64,000 bases of DNA from Bipolaris cookei (GCA_002286855.1 NRSV01000033.1:310001-374000); one strand, 5' to 3'; shown: positions 11,817 to 24,872, counted from the first letter of the stretch. A program made the numbers and translations. Notes: a model not told the origin generated them from the sequence alone.

Positions 11817-14039
11817 CCATGTAACCCAACATATTACCCTTCGCTGGGGTAGCAAGACCAAACTCAAAGTATGCGACCTGTGATGCAGCACCAGACACCA
11901 ATGCATTGGTGGGCACAGGCTGTTCCTCGGATACCAGCCTACGTAATGCAAACAGCAATACCTCAGCAGCCGAATCCACAGATGGCAATGGAGATATCGG
12001 AGCCTTTCCAGAGTCTGTCTCGGTACTAGTCCCACAACTTGTCCCAACCGCAAAAATGTCTTTCGGTGAAAGCCAGGTCGATGCATCTAGAACGACGCAA
12101 GAGGTACCGCGGACTACTATACGATGCGCTATGCCTGCTTGCATCAAAACCAAACAATACCCGCATATTGTAGCACGCCGAAGGGATGCGTCGAGAACAT
12201 ACCCACAACAATGTGTGGGCAAAAATGGGCAAGGAAATGGGTCGAATACTCAAGTCAGGTACGCATTGTTGACGCCGTTTCGCGACCGTGGAGACGAAAA
12301 AGGGTGGATACAGAGTATAATGCTCGCTTTGTCCCGCCATTGGACCGTCGATCCGTGGCTTGACGGCTGCTAATTACAACTTAATGCAGAGGGTTGCTGG
12401 CGATTTTCATCATGCTAGGATCTGATGCAGGAGACTCCCGAGCGTGCCAGGTGTGGATAGCCCAGAGGACGAGCCGGACGGACGGCATCGCTGGTGCAGA
12501 TCACCGAAGAGAACGGGACGAGTAACGGGCAAAGGAGAGCAAAAGGAATCCAAAAGAGGACACGGACGGCGAAAAGGAAATGAAACAGGTTGTGGAAGGC
12601 TTTTGGCTTCTGGAATTTGCAACCGGAGGACGAGCAGTCCGAGCAGTCCGAGCAAGAACCAGGACAGGGTCGTTTGTTCGCTGGTCAGGAAACCCCATGC
12701 TACTGACCAGTGCTGGTTTCGGTGGTGGAAAAGACTCCGAGGCCGGGTGGGTGTGGCAGTGGCGCGCGGCCCATGGATTTATCCGCGCCGGCCTCCATGT
12801 GACTGACCCTAGACAATGCGCAAGTAATGGATGCACATGCAGGGTGACCCGTGAGATGACAGTAGTAAACGACTATTGCAGGTAGCCTTGCGACTACCGT
12901 TCAACCATACATATCTGCAAACGTACGCCTGCGCTACACTTATTGTACGCGTGGCTTGAGGTGGCTGTGCGTTTGGTTTGTGAGGCGTTGTCAAGGGCGA
13001 AGGATGACGACAGGCTTGCCGGATGAGCGCCTACATTACATGTGTGTACTGTACTTACTGTGCTATATGCATCATGTCAGCGCCAGAGCTTGTCGTATTA
13101 CATAAGTACGTGTTTTAAGTTTTGGGCATTGAAAGTCTGGGTATATTACATATAACCACATGATGCGCCAAAATTGATGTCGTGTCGCGAGATGCGAGGG
13201 TAGGGATGGCTAGCTAAAGCTTGTCACCAATGGCTGTAAATGAATAAGTATGCAGAATAGGTTCGCAAGAAGGATACGGTTTTGTGGCTGTTTTGTTAGG
13301 GGTATCGAGGGACAATAGGCGTCGAGTCTGGAAGCGCGTGTTTGTGTGATTAGCTCTGACATCGGCCCTTTGGAAACGGCCGAGCATTCCCTTCTCAAGG
13401 TCACACACCCATGGACAGACTCAGAGGCCATCAAACGCTAACCGTGCCCGCCCATTGAAGTCCAGAAAAGGGGCGGGTTGCGATAATTTTTGTTGGCGTC
13501 AACAACTTGACAGTGCTCGCTCGAGAGCACATGCAGCGTGTCTTTGGTGTGCTCCGTCCTGTGGAGGGACGAGCAAGTGTAGCGTAGCGCAGTCCATGCC
13601 GTTGTACGCGTTGCCATGTCGGCGCTGTGGGGTGACAGGTCGCTCGTCGCATCATCCCGGCATGGCTACCCCCATGCTTGGAGACGGCTGTGCTCGGCAT
13701 CGGTGCACTTCATCCGTTGGTTCGCGGGTGGTCAGGCTAGGCCTGCTGCGTCTCCTGGCAAAAGCATGCATTCGTGTTCTTCTAATACTTTACTCTATTG
13801 GACTAAGGCATGTGAATTGCGCGTCGCATTCGGACCCTTGCGGACCTTGGGCCACTCACTTGACACTGGTTACCTTTCTCTTAATACAACTTGTAACCCC
13901 CTCAGCCAGTCCACTGGTCCCGCGCAGACGCCATACTATTTCACTTCCGTCGCCCTCGCCCCGACTCTACCCACCTGCTCGTTTGATGGCGCATCCGACT
14001 CGCTACTAGGCCCCTTTCACTCTAGAGTCCACCATTTCG
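11817..14039. other. 2.2-kb stretch without a supported gene
   Basis: ORFs of 141 codons (minus, 12222-11797) and 155 codons (plus, 11906-12373) overlap on opposite strands, and several others lie between 12400 and 14000. None shows a domain, a signal peptide or splice-consistent extension. A short inverted repeat, GTGCTC-GCTCGA-GAGCAC, lies near 13513. The right end is the promoter of the mannosyltransferase gene. Confidence 0.35.
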
Positions 14040-15694
14040 ATGCTGAAATCCTCCCGCCAGCCCATACATCAGTATGAGCTGGTCCCGCGAGACTCTATTG
14101 ACGAAGAGCAGCGCGATGCTGGTCGCGACCCTTTGGAGACCACCACCTTTTCCAGGCCGTCATGGCTTGACCGTCTGCCCTGGCCCTTGACCAATGTCAA
14201 CAAACTCTCAGAGCGAGCCGTATATGCTCACTACGTCACCCCGCGCCGACGCAAGCGATCCATCCTGCGCCTCATATACTGGACTATATTCTCCATTCCT
14301 TACCTATTGATCCTTCTTGTCCTCTTCACAGGCGCTTTCTTTCCGAGTTACACTATCCGACCACCCCATTATGACGAACTACGCAAGCGCGCAATTACTA
14401 CTGGCCGCGCGAACCCATACAATGAAACAGTATTCATAGTAGCGTCGCTTGCTGAGCACAAGGGCGACTTAACTTCCGGGGCCTGGGGGAAGGAAGTGCT
14501 CCAGCTCATAGATCTGCTAGGGCCGGAGAATGTGCATTTGAGCATATACGAAGATAACCCAGACCCGGTCACCAAGCAGTCCTTGATTGCATTTCGCGAC
14601 AAGGTCAAATGTGAGTGTATCCTTCGACGTTGCAATGGACCCCACTGACTGACCCATTAGGCAATTCTACTATCGTAGCCGAAGATCTTGACCTCGCTTC
14701 TCTGCCCCATATTACACTACCGAACGGTGAGGTACGCCTTGAAAGGATTGCATTCCTTGCCGAGGTTCGCAACCGCGCTCTGGCCCCAATCGACACTCAT
14801 GGTGTGCAATTCGACAAGCTCCTCTACCTCAACGATGTCAACTTCGACCCCATCGAAGCCGCCCAGCTCCTTTTCGCAACAAATATCGACTCGAATGGAC
14901 GTGCAGACTATGCTGCAGCATGCGCCGTCGATCACATCATGCCATTTAAATTCTACGACCGCTTCGCAACGCGAGATTACGATGGCATGGTAACCGGCTT
15001 GCCCTTCTTCCCGTGGTTCACCACCGCAGGTACAGCGACAAGCCGGAGCGATGTACTCGAGGGCAGGGACGCCGTACGGGTACGAAGCTGCTGGAGCGGC
15101 ATGGTGGCTTTTGAAGCAAAGTGGTTCCAGACCCGAGCCGGCGCACCAGCAGAAACTGCGGACCCACAGGCCCAGTCGCCTAATCGCGATTTATCCCCTC
15201 TCCGGTTCCGATATGACAAAGAGCAATTCTGGGAGGCATCCGAGTGCTGCTTGATTAACGCGGATCTCCAGTACCGAATGTCTGGCAAAGGTAGACCTAC
15301 ACAGTCTAGGATCTATATGAATCCATTTGTGCGAGTGGCCTACGATGAGACAACTTTGAGCTGGCTCTCGTTGATCCGTCGACCAGAACGCCTCTATGCC
15401 CCGATCCATGATATTCTCAACTACTTTGTTGGATTTCCCGAGACACAGGAACGCTTCGATGAGGAGCCTGGCGAGGTTGTCACGGACAAGGTTTGGGCTT
15501 TTGACAACCCAGCTGCGGCCTTTGCACCGAATGCGACAGAGGTGCAGCTCGCCGGACATTATGTTGAACGCACACGAAAGGTGGAACCCGGTGGTTACTG
15601 TTCCTCGCCTAATCTGCTGGTGATCAACGAGAAGCCTGAACACGGCCCCGGTTCATGGAGCAAGATTCCTCTTCCCAGGATACCGGGATACTGA
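14040..15694 (+). CDS. CAP59/CMT1-family mannosyltransferase (type II membrane protein)
   Basis: The family includes Cryptococcus alpha-1,3-mannosyltransferase Cmt1 and capsule protein Cap59; ascomycete members are Golgi glycosyltransferases of unknown acceptor. Exons are 14040-14610 and 14661-15694 (534 residues); the 50-nt intron has a GTGAGT donor. A basic cytosolic segment (PRRRKR, about 68-73) precedes one membrane helix (about 77-99) and a luminal catalytic domain. The domain has FIVASLAEHKGDL, LAEVRNRAL and the acidic motif YLNDVNF, typical of the family. The short CWSGM segment and the C-terminal YCSSPNLLVI also fit. No capsule locus surrounds it, so a role in wall or secreted glycan modification is only inferred. 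Confidence 0.85.
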
Positions 15695-16574
15695 GCATTT
15701 GAACTTCAACCCCTAGATCACGACTTTCCTTTCTTTTCTGTATCTTAACATTTAGCGTTTTTGTTTTCTTTGTCATGCATAGCGTAACGGTGCGATGGCG
15801 TTTGTAGCCGTAGCCTTTCCGGGCTGATCATTGTCATCATTCAAATGAAGACATGTCCTCCGACTGGCACAAAATAGGTCGTTTGAGGACCTTGAAGATG
15901 TTGTTTTGCCGTTGGCAGTTTCATGCGTATCCATCCAGAGAATGGGCGCTAGACTTTTCTTTTGTGTGTCTCGCGGCACCCTTAGTTCAATGATACTTGT
16001 GCCAGTGTGGAAATTCGTCCAAAGCTAGTTCCATGCTACTGAGATATGTCACTGAGATACCCCACGTCATGAGCGTTGCGGTCACACGCACCGCCACCAT
16101 GTCCCTGTTCCGCAGTATCACATGCTCTTCGTTGTTCTCCCTGTTCTCCCATTGGAAACGACACAATATACACTTCTTGTTTTCTCTACACCACCCCGGG
16201 CTCTTCATTACTGCATGGATATCCAAACCAGCATTCCCTTGACGTCTCAGAACTGACAATCAAGACTCGACTTGTTGCAAAACTCTGGCCAATGACGCCA
16301 CGCGTTATTCAGCCCTTTCGCCAAGCCGCTAGTCCTAAGTCTCACATCTGCAAGATGCGCGCTAGGAGGCCAACACGGTGCGAAGAAACACGGTTCACCT
16401 GACCCAGGGTCTCTTTCTTTGTATATACTCCAATCTATATCCTCTTATCGCTCTGCCGCGTCTGCTCCGATAGACAGGGCCTTTTGGCGACTATTCCGCA
16501 ACAATTCACTCGAAGCAAACCTATCGGAGACTCGGGATACCGACGTCATTCCGCACAATACCTGCAGGAACATC
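15695..16574. other. Intergenic, no gene seen
   Basis: The 3' flank of the mannosyltransferase and the promoter of the zinc transporter. A TATA-like GTATATACTCC lies near 16420, about 150 bp upstream of the ZIP start. Short ORFs on both strands have no recognisable content. Confidence 0.4.
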
Positions 16575-18301
16575 ATGGGACTCGACAATGACACCCGCGG
16601 GTGGATCATGACTGCAGTCAGTGGTATTGGTATGTTTCTACGCAGTCGTACAGCAGCTGCATGCCGATTTGCTTCACACTTTAATAAGAATTCGAGCTAA
16701 CCCGTGAGTAGCGTGCACATTCGGCGGTAAGACCATATCCGTCCTCCGCAGTTTGACTCTTGGATCAGGCAGCTCCGGTAGCGAATCTCAAAACTGACAT
16801 CGACCAGCCTCAATAATATGTGTTGACATTATTATTCGTCAGTTTCCGGGCAAGAAGAACTTCAAAATCGAGCAGAGTAATGCTTTTCTATCGACGGGAC
16901 TAAGTCTTTCTTTTGGCGTTATGGTGAGTTTCCTCGTCCGTCTGCACTATGTGTTCCATCAATTAATTCGGGTTTCAGATCTTTTCATCATTGTATAATA
17001 TGCTCCCCTCAGCAAAGAATTATTTAATAGGTGGCGGCATATCACCAAGGAATGCGATATTAACAATGATTGGATGTTTTCTAGTTGGCGCTCTTGGCAT
17101 TTCCGTCCTCTCTGGGATTCTGCACAAGTATATTCCACATTCAGTTGTAGACTGCAACGATGAGCACGGTGATGAAGAACATGGAAAAGACGAGGAAGAG
17201 CATGGACATTTGCAAGAACCGATGCAGGAGCAACAACCTGGATTGCCGCAAGCAGAAGCACACCACGAACACCGGGCCTATGGAACCAGTAGCGAGACCT
17301 CGAATGCTGGTCAATCAGAAAGACCATCGCTGCACAAATCTATCTCGTCCAAAATGTCTCAACTGGTAACTCGAGCTGAGAAAGCATGTAACAACAACCA
17401 CAACGGGGAATGCTACGGCGATTTCTGCGAGATCCGTCCTACGCGTTTGCAGTCAAGGAAGTCCCTTGGTAGCCTAACATCTATACGACCATCTGCTGCG
17501 AACAAGAATCAAAACTCGCAAGGCCCGCACAACCAGAAGTTGGTATTGGAGGACGTAGATGAGACCACTCCTCTGATTCCTACGAGATCTGTCCCGGCCA
17601 CTCTGGAAAGCTCTCTCGCCAGCTTACCACCCACAAACGGCCATGTAAACACCAACACACATCAAATTACCCCCACACACAAACACAGCCGCAGTTCCTC
17701 GGTGTCCTCTCACTCGTCGCATGATTCCCACTTCCACGACCACAACCATGGCTACGGCCACGGCCACGCCAACGACCTATCCCAATCTCAACACCACCAC
17801 CACGTCCCTACCAACGTTTTTCTCTCCCTTGGTCTACAAACTAGCACCGCAATCGCACTTCACAAGATTCCAGAAGGATTCATCACATATGCTACCAACC
17901 ACGCAAACCCGACGCTCGGCTTCTCAATCTTCCTCGCGCTCTTTGTCCACAACATTACAGAAGGCTTTGCCCTTGCCCTTCCCCTCTACCTGGCCATCAA
18001 TTCCCGATGGAAAGCGATGCTCATCTCCACAGTCCTCGGCGGCGTCAGTCAACCGCTGGGCGCCGGAGTGGCAGCGATATGGTTCAGAGTGCAGGGCCGA
18101 GGACGGGGTAGTGGCGCCGAGGAGGGAGAAATGGACACGATTTACGGGTGCATGTTTGCCGTTACAGCAGGAATTATGGCCATGGTGAGCTTGCAGTTGT
18201 TGGGTGAGAGTCTAGACTTGACGAATAGCCGGCGACTGTGCTTTGTAAGTGCCTTTGCGGGCATGGGCATTTTGGGGCTGACCAGTGCGCTTACTGCGTA
18301 A
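16575..18301 (+). CDS. ZIP-family zinc transporter, Zrt3-like
   Basis: Yeast Zrt3 releases zinc from the vacuole; this protein has the same plan. Exons are 16575-16629, 16712-16726 (only 15 nt), 16808-16923 and 16979-18301 (502 residues). Helices I-III are encoded by the first three exons and the start of the fourth. A long loop (about 105-325) is very rich in His, Asp, Glu and Ser (HFHDHNHGYGHGHAND, QHHHHV), a likely metal-binding loop. The metal-site helices follow: ALHKIPEGF (helix IV) and HNITEGFALALPLYLA (helix V). The C-terminal helices contain GESLDL. The tiny exon is required to keep ACTFG in frame. The closest alternative is another ZIP of the ZIP8-14/gufA type. Confidence 0.87.
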
Positions 18302-18570
18302 GATTATGTCTTGGAAAACTTGAATAAGAAGAGGGAGAATACAAAAGAGGAAAATGACTGTGAGAAGATTTTGACTGTAAAACATACAGGAGCATATACA
18401 CATATATAGGCGTTGTTGTTGTTAGCAACCAGTGAGCATAACATAAGCTCTATTTGGTGGATTTAGAGAGCTTTGGACTCGAATCTCTACAAGCTATTTA
18501 GGCATGTGATTTTGCTTGCGAAAGAACTACAAGACAATCAATGCCGTTATCCCCCATTCATTACCCATTA

Positions 18571-20777
18571 CTACTGCTCTCGTGTACCAAAATCGTCAGA
18601 CGTCCGGGGGTATTCCTCGCCAGGTTGAGGCGCAATGTTCTCGACTTCGGCTCTTGCTTCTTCCCATGCTGCCTTGTTACGTTTTGCCCAATCAATGTGA
18701 CATTGTGCGAACTCCATCTAGAAAAGCGATTAGTGGTTGGTATATGAGCCATGATCAGGGGGATTAAGTTGCTTACCATGTATCGTCGCAAATCTTCTTC
18801 CTTTTCGTTCTGGAATCTCCGCAAGTCCTTCATCACACCTACACTTGCCTCTTTGGTATCCTTCTCTGCGACTTCTAGTGCTTGTTCGAGCTATCTGTTG
18901 TTAGTGTCTCCAATATGTTCATGCTTTGTCTCGTGTTATTACCTGAACCAGACTGTCCCTCGTCTTGCCTATCTGGTCCCGTCGTGTCTTCTCTGGATCA
19001 ACGTCCGCCATACCTCTGAAAGCATGCGTGATGGAACCGAATAACTTGTTAGTTACAAAGTTCCCGCTTGCTGTCTTCTTGTGCTGGTTGGAAGGCGGAG
19101 AGTAACTATCAGGAGCCCCTTGAGCGCTTGACGGCGGGTCGCTATGTGTGGGAGGAAAGTCGGAGTCGATTGAGGCTCTGTCGTCCTCTGATCGGCCCTG
19201 TTGGTCGGGGTCGCTACTGCTACGCTGTGAGCTATATGAAGCTGCCCGACTCCGTGAGGGCACGTGGCCGACTCCGCTCAGATGTTGTTCCAGGCGTTTT
19301 GACTCTGCCTCACTTCTTTCTAGCGATTCAAGCAGGTTACGCTTCTTCTCCAACTCATCCTTTGTCATATCTTCCTGTATCCTCTTGAGTACTCGGTATC
19401 GAAGAATGGAACGCACGACTCCGGCGAATTGCGCGCTTTCACGCATCGGCTCGGAAAAGCTTGCGCTGAGAGATGAAGATAGTTCGGTGGTTGCGATATA
19501 AGTCGAATCGACTGCTTGCCCGACTTTTTCGATGGCCGCAGCAAGTGTTTGCGTTTGTTCGGAAAGCGAGAAGGCGTTGAATCGCGCACCCAGATCGGCC
19601 ATGTCTTCTCCCCAGTTTCCAAGATGCATAAGTAACCGCCTGTTAACCTTCTCCATAGGGCCCTGCAGCAAGTTTTCCAGGTCTTTCGAGGAGTTTTCGA
19701 AACTGACAAAATATGGATCCAATTCTTCTTCTGACATGTCTCTTGTCTCAGGAGGGAAACGACCAAAGATTGCGGGACCTGGTGTGGTATGCGCGGCTGC
19801 TGAAGGCAACGCTGCATTGTTGGCAGGCGATACTGGTGTGCCGGAGCTAGAAGTTGCGCCGCTAGACTTGAGCTTGGCGGATGATGAGGGAACAGGAAGG
19901 TAGCTATGCGCTTGCGTGGGATTTGCGGGGTCTAGTGGAGGCGCTTTGAGGATCTGTTTGGGGATGTTGGAGATGGGTGGACTGTTCAGAACATCGGCCT
20001 AGCGTACATCAATTCCGCACATGCAAAGAGAGTCCATGGGAGTAACGTACCCAACTCGTGTAGGGATCAAGGAACCTCCAGAAGACTCCATCTTCCAGGA
20101 TGTCCTTCATCTTCCGACACCTATTTAAGAAGACAGCCAACATGCGTTTTCGCAGCTCAATAATCCCAGCGTCTTCCTTTGCTTTTGTCGGTTTTGCGGC
20201 GTAATCGGCCATGGTATGTTTCTCCGGGATCGGTGGTACAACGAGTGTTGGGTGTAGTCTGACCAGTTCAGCGCGCAGTGATGCGAACTCAGAATATCTG
20301 CGCTTGACCTCGAGACCCTATTCCTGTTAGCCTTTTTTCATGCGCAACGACATCTCCACCTACGCCACAATTGATGGTGTATTGTATGTAGTTTACACCG
20401 TCTTTCCCCGCACCTGTAATCAGAATAAGCTGGTCCCGCTGCTCATACAGCCATTGCTCTACGCGCGCGTCATAACCACCCTTTTTGGGCGCCTTGACAT
20501 CCAGGTTATCCGCGCGATCTTCGTTGTAGTCGATATCGCTCAAGTCGCGCTGGCCGATATACTCGGGCGAGCCATGTGCGGGGGAGGATGCCTCAGAGGG
20601 AGGAGTGGCGGGACGATACGGAACTTTGCTGGTGTCAGTTGACCATGCTGGTAGTTACTTGACCGGGCATCAAGAAGCCTTACGAGCAGTGGGTGAAGCT
20701 AGACCGGGAATATCTGAAGCGTTTGAATCGTGGCGGGCAAAGGATCCATATGGATTATTGTCCTCGTCGTCCCACAT
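18571..20777 (-). CDS. snx41: Sorting nexin Snx41/Atg20 (PX-BAR)
   Basis: In filamentous fungi one protein combines the roles of yeast Snx41 and Atg20: endosomal retrieval with Snx4 and selective autophagy. Six exons: 20777-20684, 20623-20364, 20317-20051, 19998-18943, 18890-18777 and 18717-18571 (645 residues, all phases consistent). The N-terminus MWDDEDNNPYGSF is the family signature. The PX domain spans about 85-205 with the phosphoinositide motif RRYSEFASLRAEL and PPIPEKHTMADYAAK. BAR helices follow (about 280 to the end) with ELDPYF, LQGPMEKVNRR, FSLSEQ and a Ser-rich insert near residues 440-510. Five introns are 60, 46, 52, 52 and 59 nt. Confidence 0.9.
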
Positions 20778-21816
20778 GGCACCAAAAGGATTGCGGTAGT
20801 TTCAAGGGAAGGTGAGGGGGGGCTTCTTTTTTTTTGTTGTTTCTACCTGCGCGTGAGCAGAACAGGGCGGCAGCAAGTGTGGGTGTCGAGGATCTAGGGC
20901 TTGGAGTGGAGTGGAGCTCCAGGCCCTCACGGCAGTCAGGCAGGCGGCAGGGCAACGGTGACGTTGGTCGACCTGGCCCAAGCTCGTCCATGTCAGCCGC
21001 ACTGCCAGCCTCCGCAACGTGCGCTTCCCCTCTTCTTCACACTTACACTACAAACTATTTATATATTAACGCGTTGCATTCTGAGAGTATAATAGGTATC
21101 CCCAAATCAAGATTTTTCCCATCACTTTCCGTCCAAGTGAGCAAGTTGGAGAGTGTGAAAAAACACTTCTGTATCTAACTGTGAACCCGGTATTCACTCG
21201 AGTCTTGGGAAATGGCCTCTATATTTGTTTCCGCCCTGCAGTCGCATCTCTAACAAACTCTCCTCAATCCCAGCAGAATCTGGACTATTCTCCTAGACAC
21301 AGCCTGTGCACATTTTCGAGGGACAATCGATTTTGATAGCACTCATAACTCAAGGAAGCATTTCAACACCCCAACTTCGGCATTCTCAGACCTAAAGTTG
21401 GTATTGAACTGACGTTTTCTTCAAAAGCTTGGGAGGCTTTGGAAGAAGTGCTCTACAAAGAAAAGGAGACTAATATTAACAGCAAGTACAAGTAACTGAT
21501 GCAAGACTTCCTGTAGAATGGGGGTGTGCTATATTCGTGACTCTAAGTATTTCGATTCGAAGGAGAGATGCCATTGGGGAAAGAGAGTTACATTGCTTCT
21601 TAAATTGATTCCGTGTGGAAGACCGATAGTAATTTGGGATAAATTTCTAAGTTATAGTGCATTCCTTCTATATGATTTCTTAGGCTTGGAGGCTACTGCT
21701 TCTAAAAGACGGACAGCCATGGCTATGATTCGAACCCTAAAAGTGTTCACCCCATGAAGCCACCTCTAACCCATGAATTGGTTGTTCTATATATCCAATA
21801 CCACTCCAAGGAGATC
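20778..21816. other. Intergenic, no gene seen
   Basis: Promoter side of snx41, with a poly-T tract near 20826, and the 3' flank of the tRNA-editing gene. The centre (21040-21780) is AT-rich with no coding signal. Confidence 0.4.
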
Positions 21817-22647
21817 CTACGCAACGCGGTATGACACTTTGGTCGTCCCCTTCGACCGCGCAATCTTCTTAACCTCAATCCTACCCACCTGACTACAATC
21901 CTGCACATGCGTCCCACCACAAGGATAACTCCCCAGCCCCTCCATCTCTACTACCCTCCCCATCGTTTCTCCCTCAGGCAACGCAAATCCCTCACTAGCA
22001 TAGCACTTCTGCATCAGCTCCTCCATCGACCACCAATGAATCTTGATGGGCCGTGCAGACTTGACAAACTCATCCGTCTTGGCTTGGATAACGTCCTTAT
22101 GCTTTGCTTCCAGACTTCCAATGAAGACGACAGAAGCCGAGTCAGGGTAGTGCGATGCTTTTGATTCTTTGAGCGGGGGTAACACGCCTTCGCGGCAGAG
22201 CGCATGGATGGCCAGACTCATGATGTGGCCTGCGCTGTGGAGGCGCGAGTGCAACAGGCGCTTCTCCGCATCCACGTGCTGTTGGAGTTCACCTCCAGCG
22301 GTAAAGAGTGCATTGGCGGCTCCGTTGGCGGGGTCGAAGCGGCCGAAATGCAGGACTTGGTTGCCTTGGGCGGGTTGCCGTACGGATTTTACTTGGAAGG
22401 TAGGCGTATCTTTGGTAGCTGTGTCATCTGAAGGGGCCATGGTTCCGATGTCTGAGGGTTGGCCGCCGCCCTGGACGTGAAAGATGGTTGAATCGGTAAT
22501 GATGGCATGCTCTACGTCTGATGCATCTTTCACCAGGTCTTTGTCCGGTGGCGGGAGTTCAGATACTGGGATGATAGAGACGACTTTGGCGCCATGAAGC
22601 AGGCTTTGGCCATCTCGCTGGTAGACAAGTTGCGTTGCTTCAGTCAT
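21817..22647 (-). CDS. AlaX-type alanyl-tRNA editing hydrolase
   Basis: Stand-alone relatives of the AlaRS editing domain remove Ser or Gly wrongly attached to tRNA-Ala. A single exon of 276 residues. Residues 1-110 form the N-terminal domain with the conserved VQGGGQPSDIG motif. The SAD zinc site is complete: HSAGH (about 138-142) gives two His, and CGGTH (about 242-246) gives Cys and His. The length suits the long AlaX type that lacks the C-Ala domain. The start at 22647 is the first ATG and in family register. Confidence 0.88.
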   Translation of the reverse strand: MTEATQLVYQRDGQSLLHGAKVVSIIPVSELPPPDKDLVKDASDVEHAIITDSTIFHVQGGGQPSDIGTMAPSDDTATKDTPTFQVKSVRQPAQGNQVLHFGRFDPANGAANALFTAGGELQQHVDAEKRLLHSRLHSAGHIMSLAIHALCREGVLPPLKESKASHYPDSASVVFIGSLEAKHKDVIQAKTDEFVKSARPIKIHWWSMEELMQKCYASEGFALPEGETMGRVVEMEGLGSYPCGGTHVQDCSQVGRIEVKKIARSKGTTKVSYRVA

Positions 22648-23333
22648 TGTCTGTAATGAGAAAGTTAGTAAGCTGTTGCTACGTATATTTCTAGATATAA
22701 GGGCCCGAGCGGGCAGCTAATACGTGCCCTGAAGAAACGCTGGAATACTCTTCGCGACAGATTGGAATAGTAGGTAGATGAGGAGAGGTATCGTTTGTTG
22801 AATTGCAAACTGAAGAGAAGTGATTGAGCAGAGTAGCAGAGCCGTGGGCGATGACTGGGCTATTTACGTGCATGTTACATGACTGCAACAACACCTACTG
22901 TACCTGGTAAGCGAGGGCGTGCAATACCCGCACACCCAGGCGCCACTTGCTCGTCACAATCTAGATTTTTTGCCAAGACGACAGGGCGCTGCCTTTTGCC
23001 GCTTTCGGCTGAGCAGCACCAATTCGACCCAGTGGGGTGGATTGCGTAGTCAACCCACCCGCTTGTGCTACGCCGCACCTCATCACCCTGCAATACCGCG
23101 GTAGCGATTGGGCGCATGCTATCATGCGGATGCCCCTCTACTCAACCAATTGATACTGGTGCCAGGAGCCGCATTTCTTCTCCACAATTTTATATTCGAA
23201 GCTAGTCTGATATCCAGTACTATGCTATTCCCCAGTCCCCCCACGTATCCCCTCAGCGACGCTTCTGGTCACGCAACCGAATATTACTCTGAATCCTTCG
23301 GACCCTTGAATCCTTCATGTCGGCCACGTGTCC
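22648..23333. other. Intergenic, no gene seen
   Basis: Promoter of the tRNA-editing gene and 3' flank of the MFS transporter gene; short overlapping ORFs only. Confidence 0.4.
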
Positions 23334-24872
23334 CTAAATCTTGTAGAACAAGACTTTGCCAGTCACCGCAACCCTGGCCCCGCATAGTAGAAGGAAGCCT
23401 GCAACCATAGATGCTGCTGCAAATGCTTGGGCATAAACATAGTGGCCACCATTCTTCGTGATCAAAACACCAGCAATGGGTGGACCTGTCAAGACTGAGA
23501 AACTCACAATCGTCTGCAGCCGTAGTTAGTCGCCATTTTCCTTAACATGCTGCGTCCTGGTTGAATACGTACAAAGATCATGCCCATTCTCACTCCCGCT
23601 TTCTTCAGATCAGTCGTCAAGCTACTCAAAGTGGCTGGAAACATTGCTTGAAGACCGTTTCCTACAACACCGTAAACTACAGTCCATGCATATAGCCCTC
23701 CTCGAGATGTGATGCCAATCATTGCCCAGGCGCAAACGATTGAAGCAGCAGTGACCATGAGAAGGATATTCATGGGTCCAGTATATCGATCCGCTAGGTA
23801 AGCAGGGAGAGTGCGACCTATGATTCCAACACCGTTGAGTACCAAAAACAAGTTGAATGACTCGTTTTGAGGTATGCCAATGATGTCGACACCGAACGAG
23901 CTAACATAGTAGAAAGCAAAGTAGACGCCCCAGAATGTCAGAAAGATGCCAACCGCAAATAGGCTGTAGGAAGCCTCTTTGAACGCAGCAAGATCAACGA
24001 TTGGTCCCGTGCTGTAAGGCGGAAGTCTTGGTTTGGCCAAAATATTCGAGAGGACCAAGCAAGCTGTAGTCGTAAAACCCAACGCCCTCATGGTCCAGCC
24101 ATAACCAACCACTGGGACCAGTTGCTGAAACATGGCTGGATAGACCAATCCTCCCGTCGCGCTGCCGCATGCGCAAATACCAATGGCCAGCATCTTTCTC
24201 TTCGCAAAATATGTCGAGACAATTGCGAGAGCAGGGCAGAATAGGCACCCGGCGCCAACACCGACGCAGATTCCCTGAGCGAGAAACAAGTGCCAGTACT
24301 GCGTAGAAATAGAGGCCATGAAAATACCGAGCAAAGTTAATACGGTTCCGAATGCTGGGAAGAATGAGCGGTTTATTCTTTTCGTTGCAACAAGTTAATT
24401 TTTTGAAGAGCTCATCACTTACAGAAGATTGCACGAAAATATCCTGCATCAGTCAAACGGCCTGAGAACGTGCCGATGAAGAATACCAGGAAGACCTGCA
24501 CGCTCCCAATCCATGCTACATCGGCATGTGAGCGTTTCAGGAAATCCACATAGTAGGTCTCATAGACACCGAACGAGTTGATATTGCCCCTGGACTCATG
24601 TTAGAATGATCCTGAGTCACATCTGATATGCAGTAGAAGTATGGTTTGAGAGTATCTCACCAGGTGTTCATGATGATCAAATGGCCCACTAGGACCTGGG
24701 TCCAGGCGCGAAGTCCGCCATCTGGAGGCGGGCCTGGGTCTTTCCAACTTGCCCTACTTTTCTCTCGCTCTAGCTGTCCTCCATTCCCTTCGTCAATGGA
24801 ATTGCTTTGAGAGTCATCTGCGGCTTCCGAAGATATGGTGGGCTCTTTAACCCGGTCGGCAGAAGCAGACAT
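23334..24872 (-). CDS. MFS transporter, monocarboxylate-porter (MCT/Mch) type
   Basis: A plasma- or vacuolar-membrane permease of the MCT-like fungal group; yeast relatives include Mch5, and the substrate is unknown. Exons are 24872-24661, 24589-24423, 24354-23573 and 23513-23334 (446 residues); the introns are 71, 68 and 59 nt. A charged N-terminal tail of about 50 residues ends in PPPDGGLRAW, the group signature, before the first helix. The sequence GNINSFGVYETYY and the central RLPPYSTGPIVDLAAF loop also fit. The reading frame is intact with about 12 hydrophobic segments. It lies 1.5 kb from the nitrilase and could belong to that gene set, but the gap is large. Confidence 0.82.

Noticed and set aside
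11797..12373. Overlapping ORFs of 141 codons (-) and 155 codons (+)
   Set aside because: Both strands are open over the same bases, with no domain, no splice-consistent extension and no start context to choose between them.
12374..14009. Several ORFs of 80-184 codons upstream of the mannosyltransferase gene
   Set aside because: Amino acid content is Arg/Ser/Cys-skewed as in GC-rich non-coding DNA, frames overlap one another and nothing is recognisable.
5155..20777. Vps17-like and Snx41 genes as a trafficking gene cluster
   Set aside because: The genes between (EF-G2, mannosyltransferase, zinc transporter) are unrelated to sorting, and fungal housekeeping genes are not usually clustered; proximity is probably chance.
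21700..21745. GGGTTCGAATC on the minus strand, like a tRNA B box
   Set aside because: The flanking bases do not form a T-stem and there is no A box or acceptor stem at the right distance.
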